Part shown: piece by piece, positions 11,843 through 24,195 of the stretch
Layout of the letters: every line of letters begins with the position of its first letter
How positions within the stretch are numbered: position 1 is the stretch's first letter
Source: Rhea pennata
Lineage: Eukaryota; Chordata; Aves; Rheiformes; Rheidae
Reading direction: 5' to 3'
DNA: 64,000 bases
Assembly (NCBI RefSeq): GCF_028389875.1
Contig: NW_026907681.1
Location: 1,674,001-1,738,000 of the forward strand
Made by a program: the position numbers and the translations under genes
The notes under the pieces: model-generated
Told to the model about the DNA's origin: nothing
The model's database searches: none
The model's input: only the letters and a program-made list of their open reading frames with translations

Positions 11843-14800
11843 CTTGATAAAATTAAAAGTGGGTCCCCAGCGTGAGGAAATGGAATTCCTCATAGACACA
11901 GGGGCTGAAAGATCTACGGTCCAAACCTTACCTTTAGGGTGTAAGGCCTCGGCAGAAAGGGTACAAGTAATTGGGGCAAAAGGAGAACCATTTGGGGTCC
12001 CCGTTATAAAAGAAGTATTAATCGAATCAGGTTCCAAGATAGGTGTTGGACCTTTACTTTTGGTACCCGAAGCTGAGTATAACCTGTTAGGTAGAGATTT
12101 GATAATAGAAAAAGGCATTAGTTTAGAAGTGATAGATAATAGGCTACAATTTAAATTGTGTCCTCTCTGAATAGAGGATGAACAAAGCATAAACCCGGAA
12201 GTTTGGTACGCTCCAGACAGTGTGGGTAAATTGAATATTAAACCTTTTAAGGTAACTATAACCAACCCGGGTGTACCAATGAGAATTAAGCAATATCCCC
12301 TGTCCGAAGAGGGCAGGCGGGGATTAAAACCTGAGATTCGGAGGTTACTACAACAGGGGCTATTGGAACCTTGTATGTCCCCTTTTAATACCCCAATATT
12401 ACCAGTAAGGAAAAAAGATGGCAAATATAGATTGGTGCATGATTTGAGGGAAATCAATAAGAGAACTGTGACTAGGCTTCCAGTAGTAGCGAATCCACAT
12501 ACTCTATTAAATCAGTTACACCTGGATGATCAATGGTATAGTGTGATAGATTTGAAGGATGCGTTTTGGGCATGTCCTTTGGATGAGAGCAGTAGGGATT
12601 ATTTTGCCTTTGAATGGGAGGACCCGGATACCCATAGAAAACAGCAACTACGATGGACTGTCCTCCCTCAAGGATTTACCGAATCCCCAAATTTATTCGG
12701 ATAGGCCCTGGAACAGATTCTGCAGGACTATAATAAAGTGCCGGGAGTGACATTAGTACAGTATGTGGATGACCTGTTGATAGCAGGAAAGGATGAAGAA
12801 GTGGTAAGGCAGGCTAGCGTCCAGTTGTTAAATTTTCTTAGCCTGCAAGGGTTGAAAGTTTCAAAATCAAAGTTGCAGTTTGTAGAGAAGGAGGTAAGAT
12901 ATCTGGGCCATCGATTAAGTGGGGGGACTAAGAGACTGGATCCGGAGAGAATTAGTGGTATCCTGGCTCTGAAGGCCCCAACAACAAAGAGGCAAGTACG
13001 GCAGCTGTTAGGATTAACTGGGTATTGTCGGCAGTGGATAGAGGATTATAGCGGAAAGGTCAAATTCCTCTACAATAAATTAAATAAGGATGGATTACTT
13101 AAGTGGACAGAAGAAGATGAAGAGCATTTAAGAAAAATTAAAAGAGGAACTAATGCATCCCCCAGTATTAAGCTTTCCAGATTTAAGAAAGCCATTCTTT
13201 TTATTCGTAAACAGCACTGAGGGTACTGCCTATGGAGTACTTGCCCAAGAATGGGTGGGAAGTAAAAAGCCAGTTTCCTATTTATCCAAATTACTGGACC
13301 CGGTTAGCCGGGGCTGGCCTAGCTGTCTGCAGGTAGTGGTGGCAGCCACCTTATTAGTAGAAGAAGCACAGAAGATTACATTTGGAGGAGAAATTAAAGT
13401 AATATCCCCTCATAATACACGAGGGGTACTACAACAAAAAGCTGAAAAATGGATCACGGATGCTAGATTATTAAAGTATGAAGGAATCTTAATCTCCTCT
13501 CCAAAGTTAACCTTAGAAATGACTTCCTTACAAAATCCTGCTCAGTTCCTCTATGGAGAACCAAGCGAACCCTTAGAGCATAATTGCCTCCGAAATATAG
13601 AAGAGCAAACAAAATTGCGACCTGACTTGGAAGAGATGGAGTTACCTGAGGGCGAGCGAATATTTATAGATGGCTCTTTGAGAATAGTTAAAGGAAAAAG
13701 GAAATCAGGGTATGCATTGGTGAATGGGAAGACACTCGAGGTGGTAGAATCAGGACCCTTGAGTCCAAGCTGGTCTGCTCAGGCTTGTGAGCTATATGCT
13801 ATGCTGCGAGCTTTAAAGTTGTTAAAAGGCAAAAGCGGCACGATATACACAGATTCTAAACATGCTTATGGGGTAATACATATTTTTGGTAAAATCTGGG
13901 AAGAGAGGGGACTTGTCAATTTGCAGGGGAAGGGATTGATACACCAGGAACTGATTACTCAGGTCCTGCAGGCTGTTAGAGAACCAAAAGAGATTGCTAT
14001 AGTCCATGTGAAAGGACATCAGCGAGGTTTTACTCCTCAAATTAGAGGAAATAATTTGGCAGATCAGGAAGCTAAACGAGCGGCCCTGATGAGTTTACAG
14101 GTTATAAAGATGAGGGAAGACCGTTCAAATTGTGGAAAAGATTTAAAGAAGTTAACATGTTATGATTGTTGGAAGGAATGGAGTGTCGGAGGAATACAGT
14201 GTAATTTCCTTGAGGAAGCGGCTGGGGAAGAGGCCCCTGAATGTGAACGCTGTTATTTGCACAGACCACTTTACTCACTGCTTTGCTTTACGCCGCTAGA
14301 AAAGAACAAGATGGTACAAATGGGTATAAAAGAAGCTGGCAAAGGAAAGTGGGTATTGCCGGATGGGCGAGAAGTACTTCCGAAGTCGGTGGCCTTGGGG
14401 GTGCTACGGAGGTTTCATGAGAACACGCACTGGGGAACTCAGGCATTGGTAGATCAATTTGCCACAAAGTATATGTGTGTAGGAATTTACAATATAGCAA
14501 AGAGGGTTGTGAATGACTGCATAACTTGTCGAAAAGTGAATACTCAACATGTTAGAAAAAGGGTGTTGGGAGGTCGAGAACTGGCTCATCGACCTTTTGC
14601 AAAAATCCAATTAGATTTTACAGAACTTCCAAAAACAGGACGGTACAAATATGTGCTTGTGATTGTAGACCATCTCACACATTTTGTTGAAGCATTCCCT
14701 ACGGCAAGGGCTACAGCTCAGACTGTGGTAAAAATATTGCTTGAGAATATAATTCCCAGATACGGAATTGTAGAAACAATTGACTCTGATAGAGGTCCCC

Positions 14801-15432
14801 ATTTTATATCTAAGGTGTCCCGAGAAACTATGAAAGCTTTAGGAGTAAGCTGGGAATATCATACTCCGTGGCATCCTCAAAGCTCTGGAAAGGTGGAACG
14901 GATGAATGGTGAAATTAAAAAAAACAACAAGGTAACAAAACTTATGCTAGAAACTAAAGCGTCCTGGGTAAAATGCTTACCGCTTGCTTTATTAAACATA
15001 CGAACACAGCCCTGAACTGGCGTGGGGCTTTCGCCTTTCGAAATGCTTTATGGTATGCCATATGATTTAGAGATGCCTCTTGACCACCCCACTTTGCAAC
15101 ATACTCAATTACAGCCCTACCTAACACAGTTAATGAGCCGACGTAGAGAGTTACAGAAAAGAGGCCTAGTGGTGCAGCGACCCCCATTAGATATAGCCAT
15201 ACACCGAGTACAGCCCGGAGATAAAGTTCTAATCAAAACATGGAAAGAGACTTCATTAGCACCTCGGTGGGAAGGCCCCTACGTTGTTTTGCTTACTACA
15301 GAAACGGCTGTTCGGACTGCAGAAAAAGGGTGGACTCATGCCAGCCGTGTGAAAGGACCGATCCTGGGAGAAGAGTGGAGGGCGGTTCCAGGCTCCGCCG
15401 ACTTAAAATTAACGCTTAAACGGACTCGATAA
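11777..15432 (+). pseudogene. pol: ERV pro-pol with stops and frameshifts
   Basis: Domains in order: aspartic protease with FLIDTGAERS (Asp codon at 11895); reverse transcriptase with LVHDLREINKR, a VLPQGF-type motif and YVDD at 12762-12773; RNase H with FIDGS, ELYAM and YTDSKHAYG; integrase with the HX3H...CITC zinc site and the D,D-35-E core (LDFTEL, DSDRG, KVERMN), ending at TAA 15430. Breaks are a frame change across the A28 run (11810-11837), TGA 12168, TAG 12702, a one-base frame change in an A-rich run near 13145, and TGA 15013. Integrase is longest intact: one frame is open from 13153 to 15015. No dUTPase seen. Confidence 0.87.
11810..11837 (+). repeat. A28 homopolymer in the gag-pol junction
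   Basis: Twenty-eight consecutive A bases directly after the gag stop and its purine-rich context. The protease frame downstream is offset by one from gag. I infer expansion of a lysine-rich (AAA) stretch by slippage; the exact length may be unreliable in reads. Confidence 0.85.
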
Positions 15433-15639
15433 GTATTATTTCCCCTGTCCATGTACCGTAACGAGAGAAGGGGCCCCACTCCTAGACAAAGGCTCTCTAA
15501 CAGATTCCCCTGAAGAACACTACTGCTGCCGAGAAGAACCAATACCTTGTAGTTCGCTGCAACCGAACTGACAAGCGAGGCAGAGGAGTGCAGACGGTGG
15601 GGAGGTTAAGAGGCCAGGTAAAATATAACATTAGGAGAA

Positions 15640-16587
15640 ATGGGCCCCGACTATCTCTTACGGTACACGGGAATTAGCGTTATTATCATGGTCAGCTGCG
15701 GTATCCTACAACGACACCACCCCCATCGACCTTTTCAGTGGAGTTTAATTAGATATGAAGATCAACAGATTATACAGCAAGTAACGACAGCAGGTGCCCC
15801 TAGTTTCCGCACTACACCGTGTAACCTACCTACAGGAACAATGTGTTTCAACCGATCAGGACTTTACTTCTGTCCGAGCTCAAACCCGGGAAGGGGGTAT
15901 TGTAATTATCCAAATGAATACTATTGTGCATATTAGGGCTGTGAAACCATTGCTACAGACTGGAATCCTGGGGCAGGTCGTGACAAGTTCTTAGAAGTGG
16001 GCTATGGACCGCTAGGATGTAGTCATTGAGCAGATCCCCGCCAAGGATGGCGAGGACAAAATTTGGGATACACAGGACATTATAGGAACGAGGAGATTTG
16101 CAAGGTTCTGTATCTAACTGTAACCAAGCCGGAAGATATCAGCTGGTTACTAGGGAAAATGTGGAGCGTTAGATTCTATTCACACAGACCTGATAGGGGA
16201 GGCCTCATACTGATAAAAAAAGAGGAGGCCAAGATTTCCCAACCAGTCGGACCAAATAGCGTACTGTCAAAGGGAATCCTAGAGGCCCGACCTACAAAAA
16301 CCCTTGGGCCAGACCTATCTACAACGACACCTCCCAATAGTGCAATAGAATCATTCCCTACAGATGTAGTCCCCACCATTGCAGGGGAACATAGAATCAC
16401 ATCTGGGAACAGCATATGGAAAGTCATAGATGCTAGTTATCGAGTGTTGAATCAAACAAATCCAAATATAACCAGACGCTGCTGGTTATGTATTAGCATA
16501 AGACCCCCATATTACGAGGCCATCGGAGATTTAGGCGATCCCATCTACTCGAACGAAAGTAACCCCTCACAATGCTCAGTAGAGTGA
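15640..16587 (+). pseudogene. env: ERV env surface-subunit fragment
   Basis: One frame from ATG 15640, stopped at TAG 15934 and TGA 16027 and ending at TGA 16585. It has cysteines typical of a gamma-type surface subunit and a CWLC motif (16480-16491), followed by PPYYEA, the site that pairs with the transmembrane subunit in gammaretroviruses. NQT and NES give possible N-glycosylation sites. The transmembrane subunit (fusion peptide, immunosuppressive region, anchor) is absent. A hydrophobic stretch near the start (VIIMVSCGIL) may be the signal peptide. Non-functional fragment. Confidence 0.78.
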
Positions 16588-17469
16588 CTTGGACAACGTT
16601 GTTTGCTGGTTGTGTGCCTCTACACATGAGCAGCAGCAAGAGCATTTCACCTGAAAGTGTTCAAATGTCTTGGTCAAAGAAGTCTAATCCAGCCAGAGCA
16701 TTTGTGCTAATTTAGCTTCTGCTGCTAAATAAATGGTACGGAATAAAACAAGCTCCATCTGGAAAGGCGGGAGGAGGGACAAATGGGAGAAAAGTAGCGC
16801 ACCTGGCTGTTTATTGGCTGAAGTGGCTTTATCAGGATTTTATGAAAGGGAGAATGCACGTTAAAAGCGCAAAAGAGGCCTGAGTGTGCTAGTGAGGATT
16901 TTTAGGTGTAGACGGGACTCTGTTGTCATAGAGGTGACCTCTGCAGTGTCTGGCTGTTTGCAGTCATGGTAGATGATAAACTCTTTGTGCACCCTCAGGA
17001 GCCCTTTGCTTCAATCAATGTTCAGTTTAGAATAGACTCTTGAATAATCTCTTTGTAACAGTTTTGTGTGTGTGTGTATGTCTTTTTACTTTTTTTGTTT
17101 GTTTGTTTGTGTGTTTGTTTTATGATGGTAGAGGTTCTTTGTGAAACTAAGGCTATTTCTAGGAGCTCTGTGGGTGTAAAAAAAAAATCAAAAAAGCCAG
17201 GGAGGGGTTAATCCTTTCCCTGTAGACTAACCTAAAGTATTAATTCTCTAGTTATTTAATTTGCTAGTTTGCTGGCTGCTACTGGCTCCGCTTCAAAGGC
17301 TGTTTTAGGGGACCTGGTGTACTTACACCTTCCAGCTGGGAAGTTTGGTCACTGCTGTCCCTACTGATTCTTTTGGTTACGGGAAAGAATTTGCTTAATT
17401 CCTAAGAGTTTCAGACTTCTCAGGTGTAAACAAGCAGATGCTGAAAAACCCCCAAGGATAGCAGACCTC

Positions 17470-17496
17470 CTTTTTTTTTTTTTTTTTTTTTTTTTT
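17470..17496. repeat. poly-T tract
   Basis: Homopolymer T run of about 26 bases with no recognised retroposon body beside it. Confidence 0.8.
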
Positions 17497-20400
17497 GTCC
17501 CTGAGGATGTGGTGTACGTGTTTGCTCTCACTGTAGCCTAATGGTGCTGCTCCAGCCTACCTCAGGCTGCAGCGTGAGGCATGTGTTAGGCCCAAAGGCT
17601 GATGTGGAGTGAACAGTCATACCTCTGGTGACAGTGAAAGTACTCGTTTTGGGAGTAGGGGCATGTACAGGGTCATCCCCAATGTCTGTGTATTTGCTTG
17701 GTATTAAGAGTCTGCGTGGTTTTAATGATAGTCCTTTCCAAATGGAGAGAGTCGCCCTGCTGACTGGCCTCTAAAATGCAAGTGAGCATCTTGAGGATGT
17801 CCATTTGTAACTCAGCGTGCTGGTCCTTAGTTTGAGCAATCTAACTGTGCTTGGATGTCAGTGTGGTTGGAAGTGTTCCTGTTTTCCCTTGCAGGATAAC
17901 ACGCAGCTTTGCAGTCATCCTCCCCAGCAGATCCCCAGGCACTTTACAGAGGAGGTGCTGGTGGTTTCCCCCTTTTCCAGCTAGTGAAACTGGCCCAGAG
18001 AAAGAGAAGGGCTCCTGGCAATGCGTTGAGGGTAGAGAGTGGGAAAGGACCAGAGCTTTTCTTTCCCTCCCACACTTGCTGCTCCAAAAGAGTAGTGCTG
18101 GAAGCTGCTGTGATGTTTTCCCTTGTTCATGCGTGCAAGGGAGGTTTTAGCCAGACTGAGCACAGCAAAAAGCCCTTCTGTAACCCACAGGTGGAATCAT
18201 CAGAACAGAATGTGAACGACACTGAAACAGCTCATTTCTGTCTTTCTCTGCTTCTCCCAGGCGTTACAGACCAGCAGAAAATACTCGTGACTAGGGCAAA
18301 TGAGTGAAGCAAGTCGGTGCAGAGGTAAGCTTGTGTTGCTTATCACTTCTTTTTTAGGGAATGGTGATTGAGTATATTCTGCCATAACTGTTTGCACTCT
18401 TCCTTGTGTGTTGTTGAGTAAAGAATGCTGTGCTGCCAGTAGTTTTTTCCTGGGGTAAGGGGGAGCACTCTTCAAGAAAGGGCACTTTCCCAGGGGTTGC
18501 CTGCTGCTGCTTATTTTGTTTCTGTGCCATTCTGGGCAGTCTGCACTGCGCTGTTTCCATCTTCCATGTCGGATAACCCTTCAAAGCCCACAGTGCATGG
18601 GCTTAGTTGACTGACAGTACAAGACTGTGGCATGTATTTTGTCTTTGCATACGTTTGTTGTGAGGTACGGGGTACATCTCGTTGACTTTCATCTCTGAGG
18701 ATGACATCCGAAATAGCAAGTTACCCGTGGAAGTGAGAAGTCAGGATCTCAATCTCAGCTTAATAGCAATATGGGGAGGCTTTGCAGAGCTTCTTCATGC
18801 TTGTTGAAATCCATCCAACTTTGTGTCTCTCTGGCCTCTCTCTAACTGTGGAAGCAGTAGTACCTGGGGGCCCAGTTTGAAAGCAGTCATCCCTATAAAG
18901 GGCCTTGGAAGCTTGGAAAGGGAAGAATTGGTTGTGTGTCCAAAATATCCCTCTTGCACTTCTATGTGTGAGGAAGGCTTTTTGCACTGTGTGCTACTCA
19001 AACAGTCTTTCCTTGCTTACTAGCGCTCAGCTTGGTAAAGGCTAGGAATTCAAGGGTTTACTGAAGCTTGCAGAGTCACCCTTCACCCTGAAAAAAAGGA
19101 AACCCCCCCCTTTTTTTTTGTTATTTGGTGAAGCCAGCCTCAGCCAAGAAGGAGATGCTATTGCAAATCCAGATGTTTTCTCCCAACAAGCCCATGGGCT
19201 GTTTGCCTGCCTTAAGTATGCTTGGTTGCAACATGGCTGTTGGCACCTGGTCAAACGCACACCATGCACCATGTTGTTGCAACTGCGTGCCTGCAGTGTT
19301 GTCATCTGTTTCCACTTGTGTTGTCAGCTTGAGGCTTTAGCTCACCAGCCTCAAGTTCTTCCAGGTTCTTGTCTTCAGTGCCTTGGTAGGAGGAATGGCT
19401 GCTGTGGTTGACTGAAAAATCCTCAGTGTTGTGAGGGCTGCAGCATCCTGTGGCACAAGAGGCGCTTGCTGAGCTTGTGTTCATTCCTGAGCTGCTCTCT
19501 TGTGCTTGCCACTCCTCCTGGTTTCTGTCAGCTTCCTCTCTTTCCCCTGTTCACTGCTGAAATGAGAACAGCCTGAAACAACCATGCCCCTCCAAGTTAG
19601 GAGTGTGAAACAAAGAACCAGGCTGCTGTTGCTACCTGAGTGGCAAGCTGAGGAAGCCTGTGATGTTTTGCTCTGAAACACTCTGACAGTTTCCAGGCTC
19701 TGACTGGGCAGCCTTTTTAATGGGCCTTGTTTCAGCTGACTGGTGCGTCCAGGTTCTTGTGCTCGGTACTCTCCCTTGTGAGCCCTTTCCTCCTCGCTGT
19801 GTCTTTTTAGTCCGTGGTGAGAGGGGTCACTGCTGCACTGGAGGAAGGCAAGCCAGAGGAGATCATGAGCAGTGCTTTTAACCTCACTGCTACCCCTGAG
19901 GACATCCATACATGAAGGAACCTTTGCTAATTGAAGGATGAGGTAACATTTGCTGCAGTGCGTTCTCATGCAGTGTATATGGAAAAGTCCCCCTTGACTG
20001 TGTATGAGCTTTCTTTTCCAAGGTCTTTGCTACTCCCCCGCCACAGCTCTTGGAAATATCTTTGTTTGGGCTCTGATTTTGCACCTTGAAGGGCATGGCA
20101 TTTCTGAAAGCAGCTGTACCTTTTGTCTGGTGCTTCTTCCCAGAGTTAGTCATACTTAAGTCCAAATTGACTGGAGTGGGTGACAGGTGTTTCTAGGAAA
20201 CGCTGTAGAAGTAGCCATGCACAGCAGTCTGGGCACAAAAGCTGCAGCTGTCTTTCTCTCAGGCAGCTGCCTGCCCCAGTTTTGCCAGGAGAGAAGTGTT
20301 TCAAAGCTTTTTTCACTCTTGCTTGTCTTTGCTCTCCCATGTGCCACTTTGTATTGGTTCTGCAGAAGGAGGAGGGACCTGGGGAAGGCTGTTAGCTGTA

Positions 20401-21688
20401 ACTGATTTACTGCTGTCATGCGGTGCAAGTGAAGTACTGTTAAAATCTGCCATAATTTCTTTCTAATATCTGACTGTGGTCTTTAGAATTTCTCTTGTTT
20501 TCCTGCAGCAGTGGATTTTTCACTGCATTCAGCAGGAGTGAAAAATGAACCCGAGTGCAGTGTGTGATTGCAAATTCTCCAACATCTGTTCTTAAATATT
20601 GATCAAGAGGACACAGTGCAAACCAGAACATGATGTAAAGATGATGAAAGATCTTGAGGTGTTCAGTGATGCAGAGAAAGTAAGTATTTATCTTCCTCTT
20701 TTTGTGTGAGTAATATATTTCACACAGCCAAATAATAGTGCTAATTTCATGGAAATAGTTTCTCCGAACAAGTGTGGCAATCTGAGAGAACTCTTTATTT
20801 TTCGTGTCTCATTCTAATACTCTACATACTGATAAGTATGACTGCACTAGATAGGTCCTCCCTGATTAGAGAATACATATTCCTCAGAAAATGTGACATA
20901 GCAGTGAGAAGTTGGTATAGGCACCTTGTGCTGCATTCTCTGAATTGCCTTCTTGTGTTTTTTGTGAATGGACATGGTTAAGAATCAGCTGCTTTGGGAC
21001 TTGTTTCTCCACTCTGAATCCTATTGAAATGATGGCTAGGGTTGAAATAGGCAAGAAGATTGCCTGGTGCCTTCCATCACCTGGGTACAACCAGCTTTTA
21101 ATCTCCTGTGATTTGCTCCTCAGATACTAAATCTTGTTGTTCCTTATGCACAAAAGAGTGATGTGTGCTCAGGCAGTGGGGTTAGGCTACAGGCTAAAAG
21201 GGCACTGCTTAGCTTCCTGTGCCTGTCCGTGTGACTCAGGTGTGGGTTCCTATTTGCCTGTATTTCCTTGACCTCTCATGCCCTTGTATAGAGTCTCCTG
21301 GGTCCTGTAGTCCAATCACCTGTAATAGGCAGAAGTGTCCAAGAACTGATTTTATAAATTGACTGAAGCTCCCTTGTGAGAGATTTCCTTGACTGAGAGC
21401 CACATGCAGAATTTCCTTTTCAAATCCAAGTGGCATTTGCTGATGGTGTCTTTATGGGTGTTTGTCCTTGTGGCAGCATTGCCTCTGAGTGTAACTGGCT
21501 TTCTGTCGCTAGAGCAGCTTTGATTGTACGTAACAATCCTACATCCTCTGTCTTCGTTTGGCTATGTCACATTGAATCCTCCTAGTGCGCTTTTGAATGA
21601 CTGCCACTTCATTTCAGGAGCATCTTCATAGGCTGCCTTTGTAGCTTTTTGTTGGAATCTCAGTTCCTTTCTTTCTGTTCTTTCTTAA

Positions 21689-21689
<1 letters not shown>

Positions 21690-21719
<30 letters not shown>

Positions 21720-21722
21720 TTT
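21690..21722. repeat. (TC)n microsatellite with T run
   Basis: CT dinucleotide run of about 10 units running directly into a T run. Confidence 0.85.
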
Positions 21723-22029
21723 TCAAATGAGAATTCAGAATTGCCCGCAGTATTTCATGTGATATGCCTCAAGTGCCAGGAGGAATACTTCCCTATCTGC
21801 TGGGAATGGGAAACTGTTCCTTTCTTCACGATTCTAGCTGTGGATCACTACTGTGTAGTTAGCTGGTGCACTCAGTTGTGTGTGTGGATAAGAACTCGCA
21901 GCAACGTCCACATTTCCTGAAGCCTGGTTTAGAGGAGAAATCCTTGTGGTTAATCCTGCGTGCCAGAATGGAGTTGCTGTTCTGTCCTGCCGGGTGCTGC
22001 CTGCAGGTACCACAGCCCTGTTGTTTGTG

Positions 22030-22545
22030 GCCACATCTGGAGTAGCATGGGCAGTTGTGGGCTGCCCAGTACAAGAGAGACAGGGAGCTACTGGCGTGAG
22101 TGCAGCAGAGGTCCTTCTGAGATGCTGAAGGGACTGGAGCATGTCTGATGTGAGGCAAGGCTGAGCAAGCTGGGACTCTTCATCCTGGAGAAGAGAAGGC
22201 TGGTGGGGGATCTTATCAATGTGTGCAAGTAGCTGAAGGGAGGTGGTAGAGAGGATGGGGCCAGGCTCTCTTTAGTGGTGCCCAGGGGTATGATAAGAGG
22301 CAACGGGCACAAACTGCAGCACAGAAGTTCCATCTGAACATGAGGAGAAACTTCTTTCCGATGTGGGTTAGTGAGCACTGGAACAGGTTTCCCAGAGAGG
22401 TTGTGGAGTCCCCTTGGAGATATTCAAAGCCATGCGGACAGGTTCCTGGGCAACACGTGCTCTAGGTGACGCTGCTTGAGCAGGGAGGTGGGACTAGATG
22501 ATCTCCAGAGGTCCCTTCCATGCTCAACCATGATGTGATTTGGTG
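22030..22545 (+). mobile_element. CR1 LINE, 3' end
   Basis: Contains the standard CR1 3' series: a CCCAGTACAAGAGAGACAGG stretch, GGAGAAGAGAAGGCTG, a GCACTGGAACAGG stretch, and the terminal GATCTCCAGAGGTCCCTTCCA. It is 5'-truncated and stops near 22541. CR1 is the dominant non-LTR retrotransposon of birds. Confidence 0.88.
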
Positions 22546-24195
22546 AGCTTTAGGATAAAGAGCAAAGATAGATTCGTACACGTCAGCATTCTCTCTGGAT
22601 GTCTTGCGTCCTTTTCTTGGACGTGTCCTGGGCCATGGATCAACATGTTAACAGAGAGAGACAAGGTAGGCCGTGAACTAAGTTTCAAAGGACAGGCCTT
22701 CCGCTTGTGTACATTATATCCGTGCATCAAGGCCAAAACCAGAATGTATCTCTTGAAAACAAGGACAACTATGTAGCAGCATTCCAGTGATTCTTACTTG
22801 CTTTCTGCCTAATACGACAACTGTATGCTAATCTTCTGTGCATATGGAGAGCCTTCATAAAGTTACTGCGTATGCACCAAGCGTGTGTGTGTCAGATTCT
22901 CGGCATTTTTATGACTGCTCCTTCATGTTTCTTATCATGAGCTGCATAGGAACTCCCCAGGAGGAAAGAACAAGACAGAACCTTAAAAAAATGAAGGAAT
23001 CACTCACACTCAAGATGGCACTGCAGGGTAGTTCTGTCTTTCCCGTTTTTTCTGTGTTCTGGCCAAAAGCCTCCTCTGAAACGATGGAAAGGAGCTGTCT
23101 GTAAGAAAGTTGTAAATGGCGCTTCCAGGGAGTCTCCAACAGCCTCCTTCCACCATCCTTGGATGTATGGAACATAAATGATAGTTGGTGCTGCCCTCTG
23201 GGCTTTCCACATGCCAGGAAGGGCCGGGTCCCATCTGTGCCCATCCAGCTGGCTTCAGGGGGTATGTGGCCACTGTTCCCATAGCTCTGCCACTCCATGT
23301 GTCCAGAGCCTGGAACTGAAAAGGTGCAGGACTGCAGTCCATTTTTCTGCACTGGAGAAAAGTGTGGACACCTGGGCAGTTATAGCACAGGGCTGGTCAC
23401 TTGGAGACTCGGTTTAGTTCAACAGAGTGAAAATCTGAGTGTAGCAATAGGACCGGCAGGTACTGGTGCCTTCCGCACTGGTCCAGGAGCTGAGACTTTT
23501 CCCCAGGGCTAAGGAGCAGAAAGAACATTTAAGATGGACAGGGAAATACAGGAGGTTTCATTCAGGTCAGATGTCGCAGGATCGGCTTCTGGGGCCATTT
23601 CTATGGTTGCTGTGATGCGACTCCGGTCCCTTGTGCTCAGGGGAGTTACAGAGCCCCGTGTGCAGCTTTTCAGCCTGGGGCTGAGTCCCATAGGGCTGAA
23701 ACCTTGGGCTGAGCAGGTATCGATTCCCAGTGGAAAGGCATCTCAGTTTGGGTGCTCTGAGAGAGCAAAGAGACTCTCTGGCTAAAAAAGGGAGAGCCAA
23801 ACATTAGCGGCATCTTGTAGTCTTCAGCCAGCCAGGACTTTTAAGGTCCCAGATTGAAGTCTTGGTTCGAGTGCCCAGCAAAGGGAAAAATAGAGTGCAT
23901 TGTAGGCTGAGGAGCAATCAGAAGAAATATCCCTGAAAAGCACAGAAGCCATCAAGCAGATTATAGTCACTCGCAGGTCATCCGGCCTTACTCTTTTCTC
24001 TTTCAAACCAAACTCAGGCTTCACCCCAGAGCCACTGAAGCCAATGGAAAGAGTCATTTTCGTAGGGTTTTTTTTTTTCCTCCTTTGATGTGCTTGAGCA
24101 TTTGTTCTAATGCTTTAATGAACAAGTTAAACTTGCAAATACATGTTCTATCACTAAAAAATCAGTCCTAGCCACACTATCTGAGACAGAATAAA
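22546..24195. other. non-coding interval
   Basis: No gene or known repeat identified. An 83-codon plus-strand open frame at 23534-23785 has no recognisable domain and no good splice borders, so I do not call it. Confidence 0.35.

Larger units (their letters stand above)
9325..16587 (+). mobile_element. gammaretrovirus-like ERV, 3'-truncated
   Basis: Class I (gamma-like) provirus remnant in the order 5' LTR, primer-binding site, leader, gag, pro-pol, env surface region. Gamma-like traits are an MGQ myristoylation start, a PPPY late motif, one CCHC zinc knuckle, a UAG between gag and pol in the same frame, and a CWLC motif in env. The reading frames are interrupted at 11582, 11810-11837, 12168, 12702, about 13145, 15013, 15934 and 16027. 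The env transmembrane subunit, polypurine tract and 3' LTR are not seen; sequence after 16587 looks like host DNA. It lies in the opposite orientation to the NUF2 remnant, just upstream of its first visible exon. A defective, non-autonomous old copy. Confidence 0.9.
16588..22029. other. non-coding interval 3' of the ERV
   Basis: No gene recognised over about 5.4 kb. Contents are a GT/TTTG-rich run (about 17067-17118), poly-T (17470-17496), a C/T homopolymer pair near 19105-19120, and (TC)n followed by poly-T at 21690-21722. Two splice-bordered stretches (about 18261-18325 and one ending with a donor at 20679) resemble exons but have stops in most frames and match nothing I know. Confidence 0.4.

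Noticed and set aside
11519-12457. 312-codon minus-strand ORF across the ERV
   Set aside because: Antisense shadow of gag-pol, including a poly-Phe run from the A28 tract.
18261-20679. Two stretches with acceptor/donor borders (18261-18325; end at 20679)
   Set aside because: Most frames contain stops, the pieces do not join into a recognisable protein, and no family was identified.
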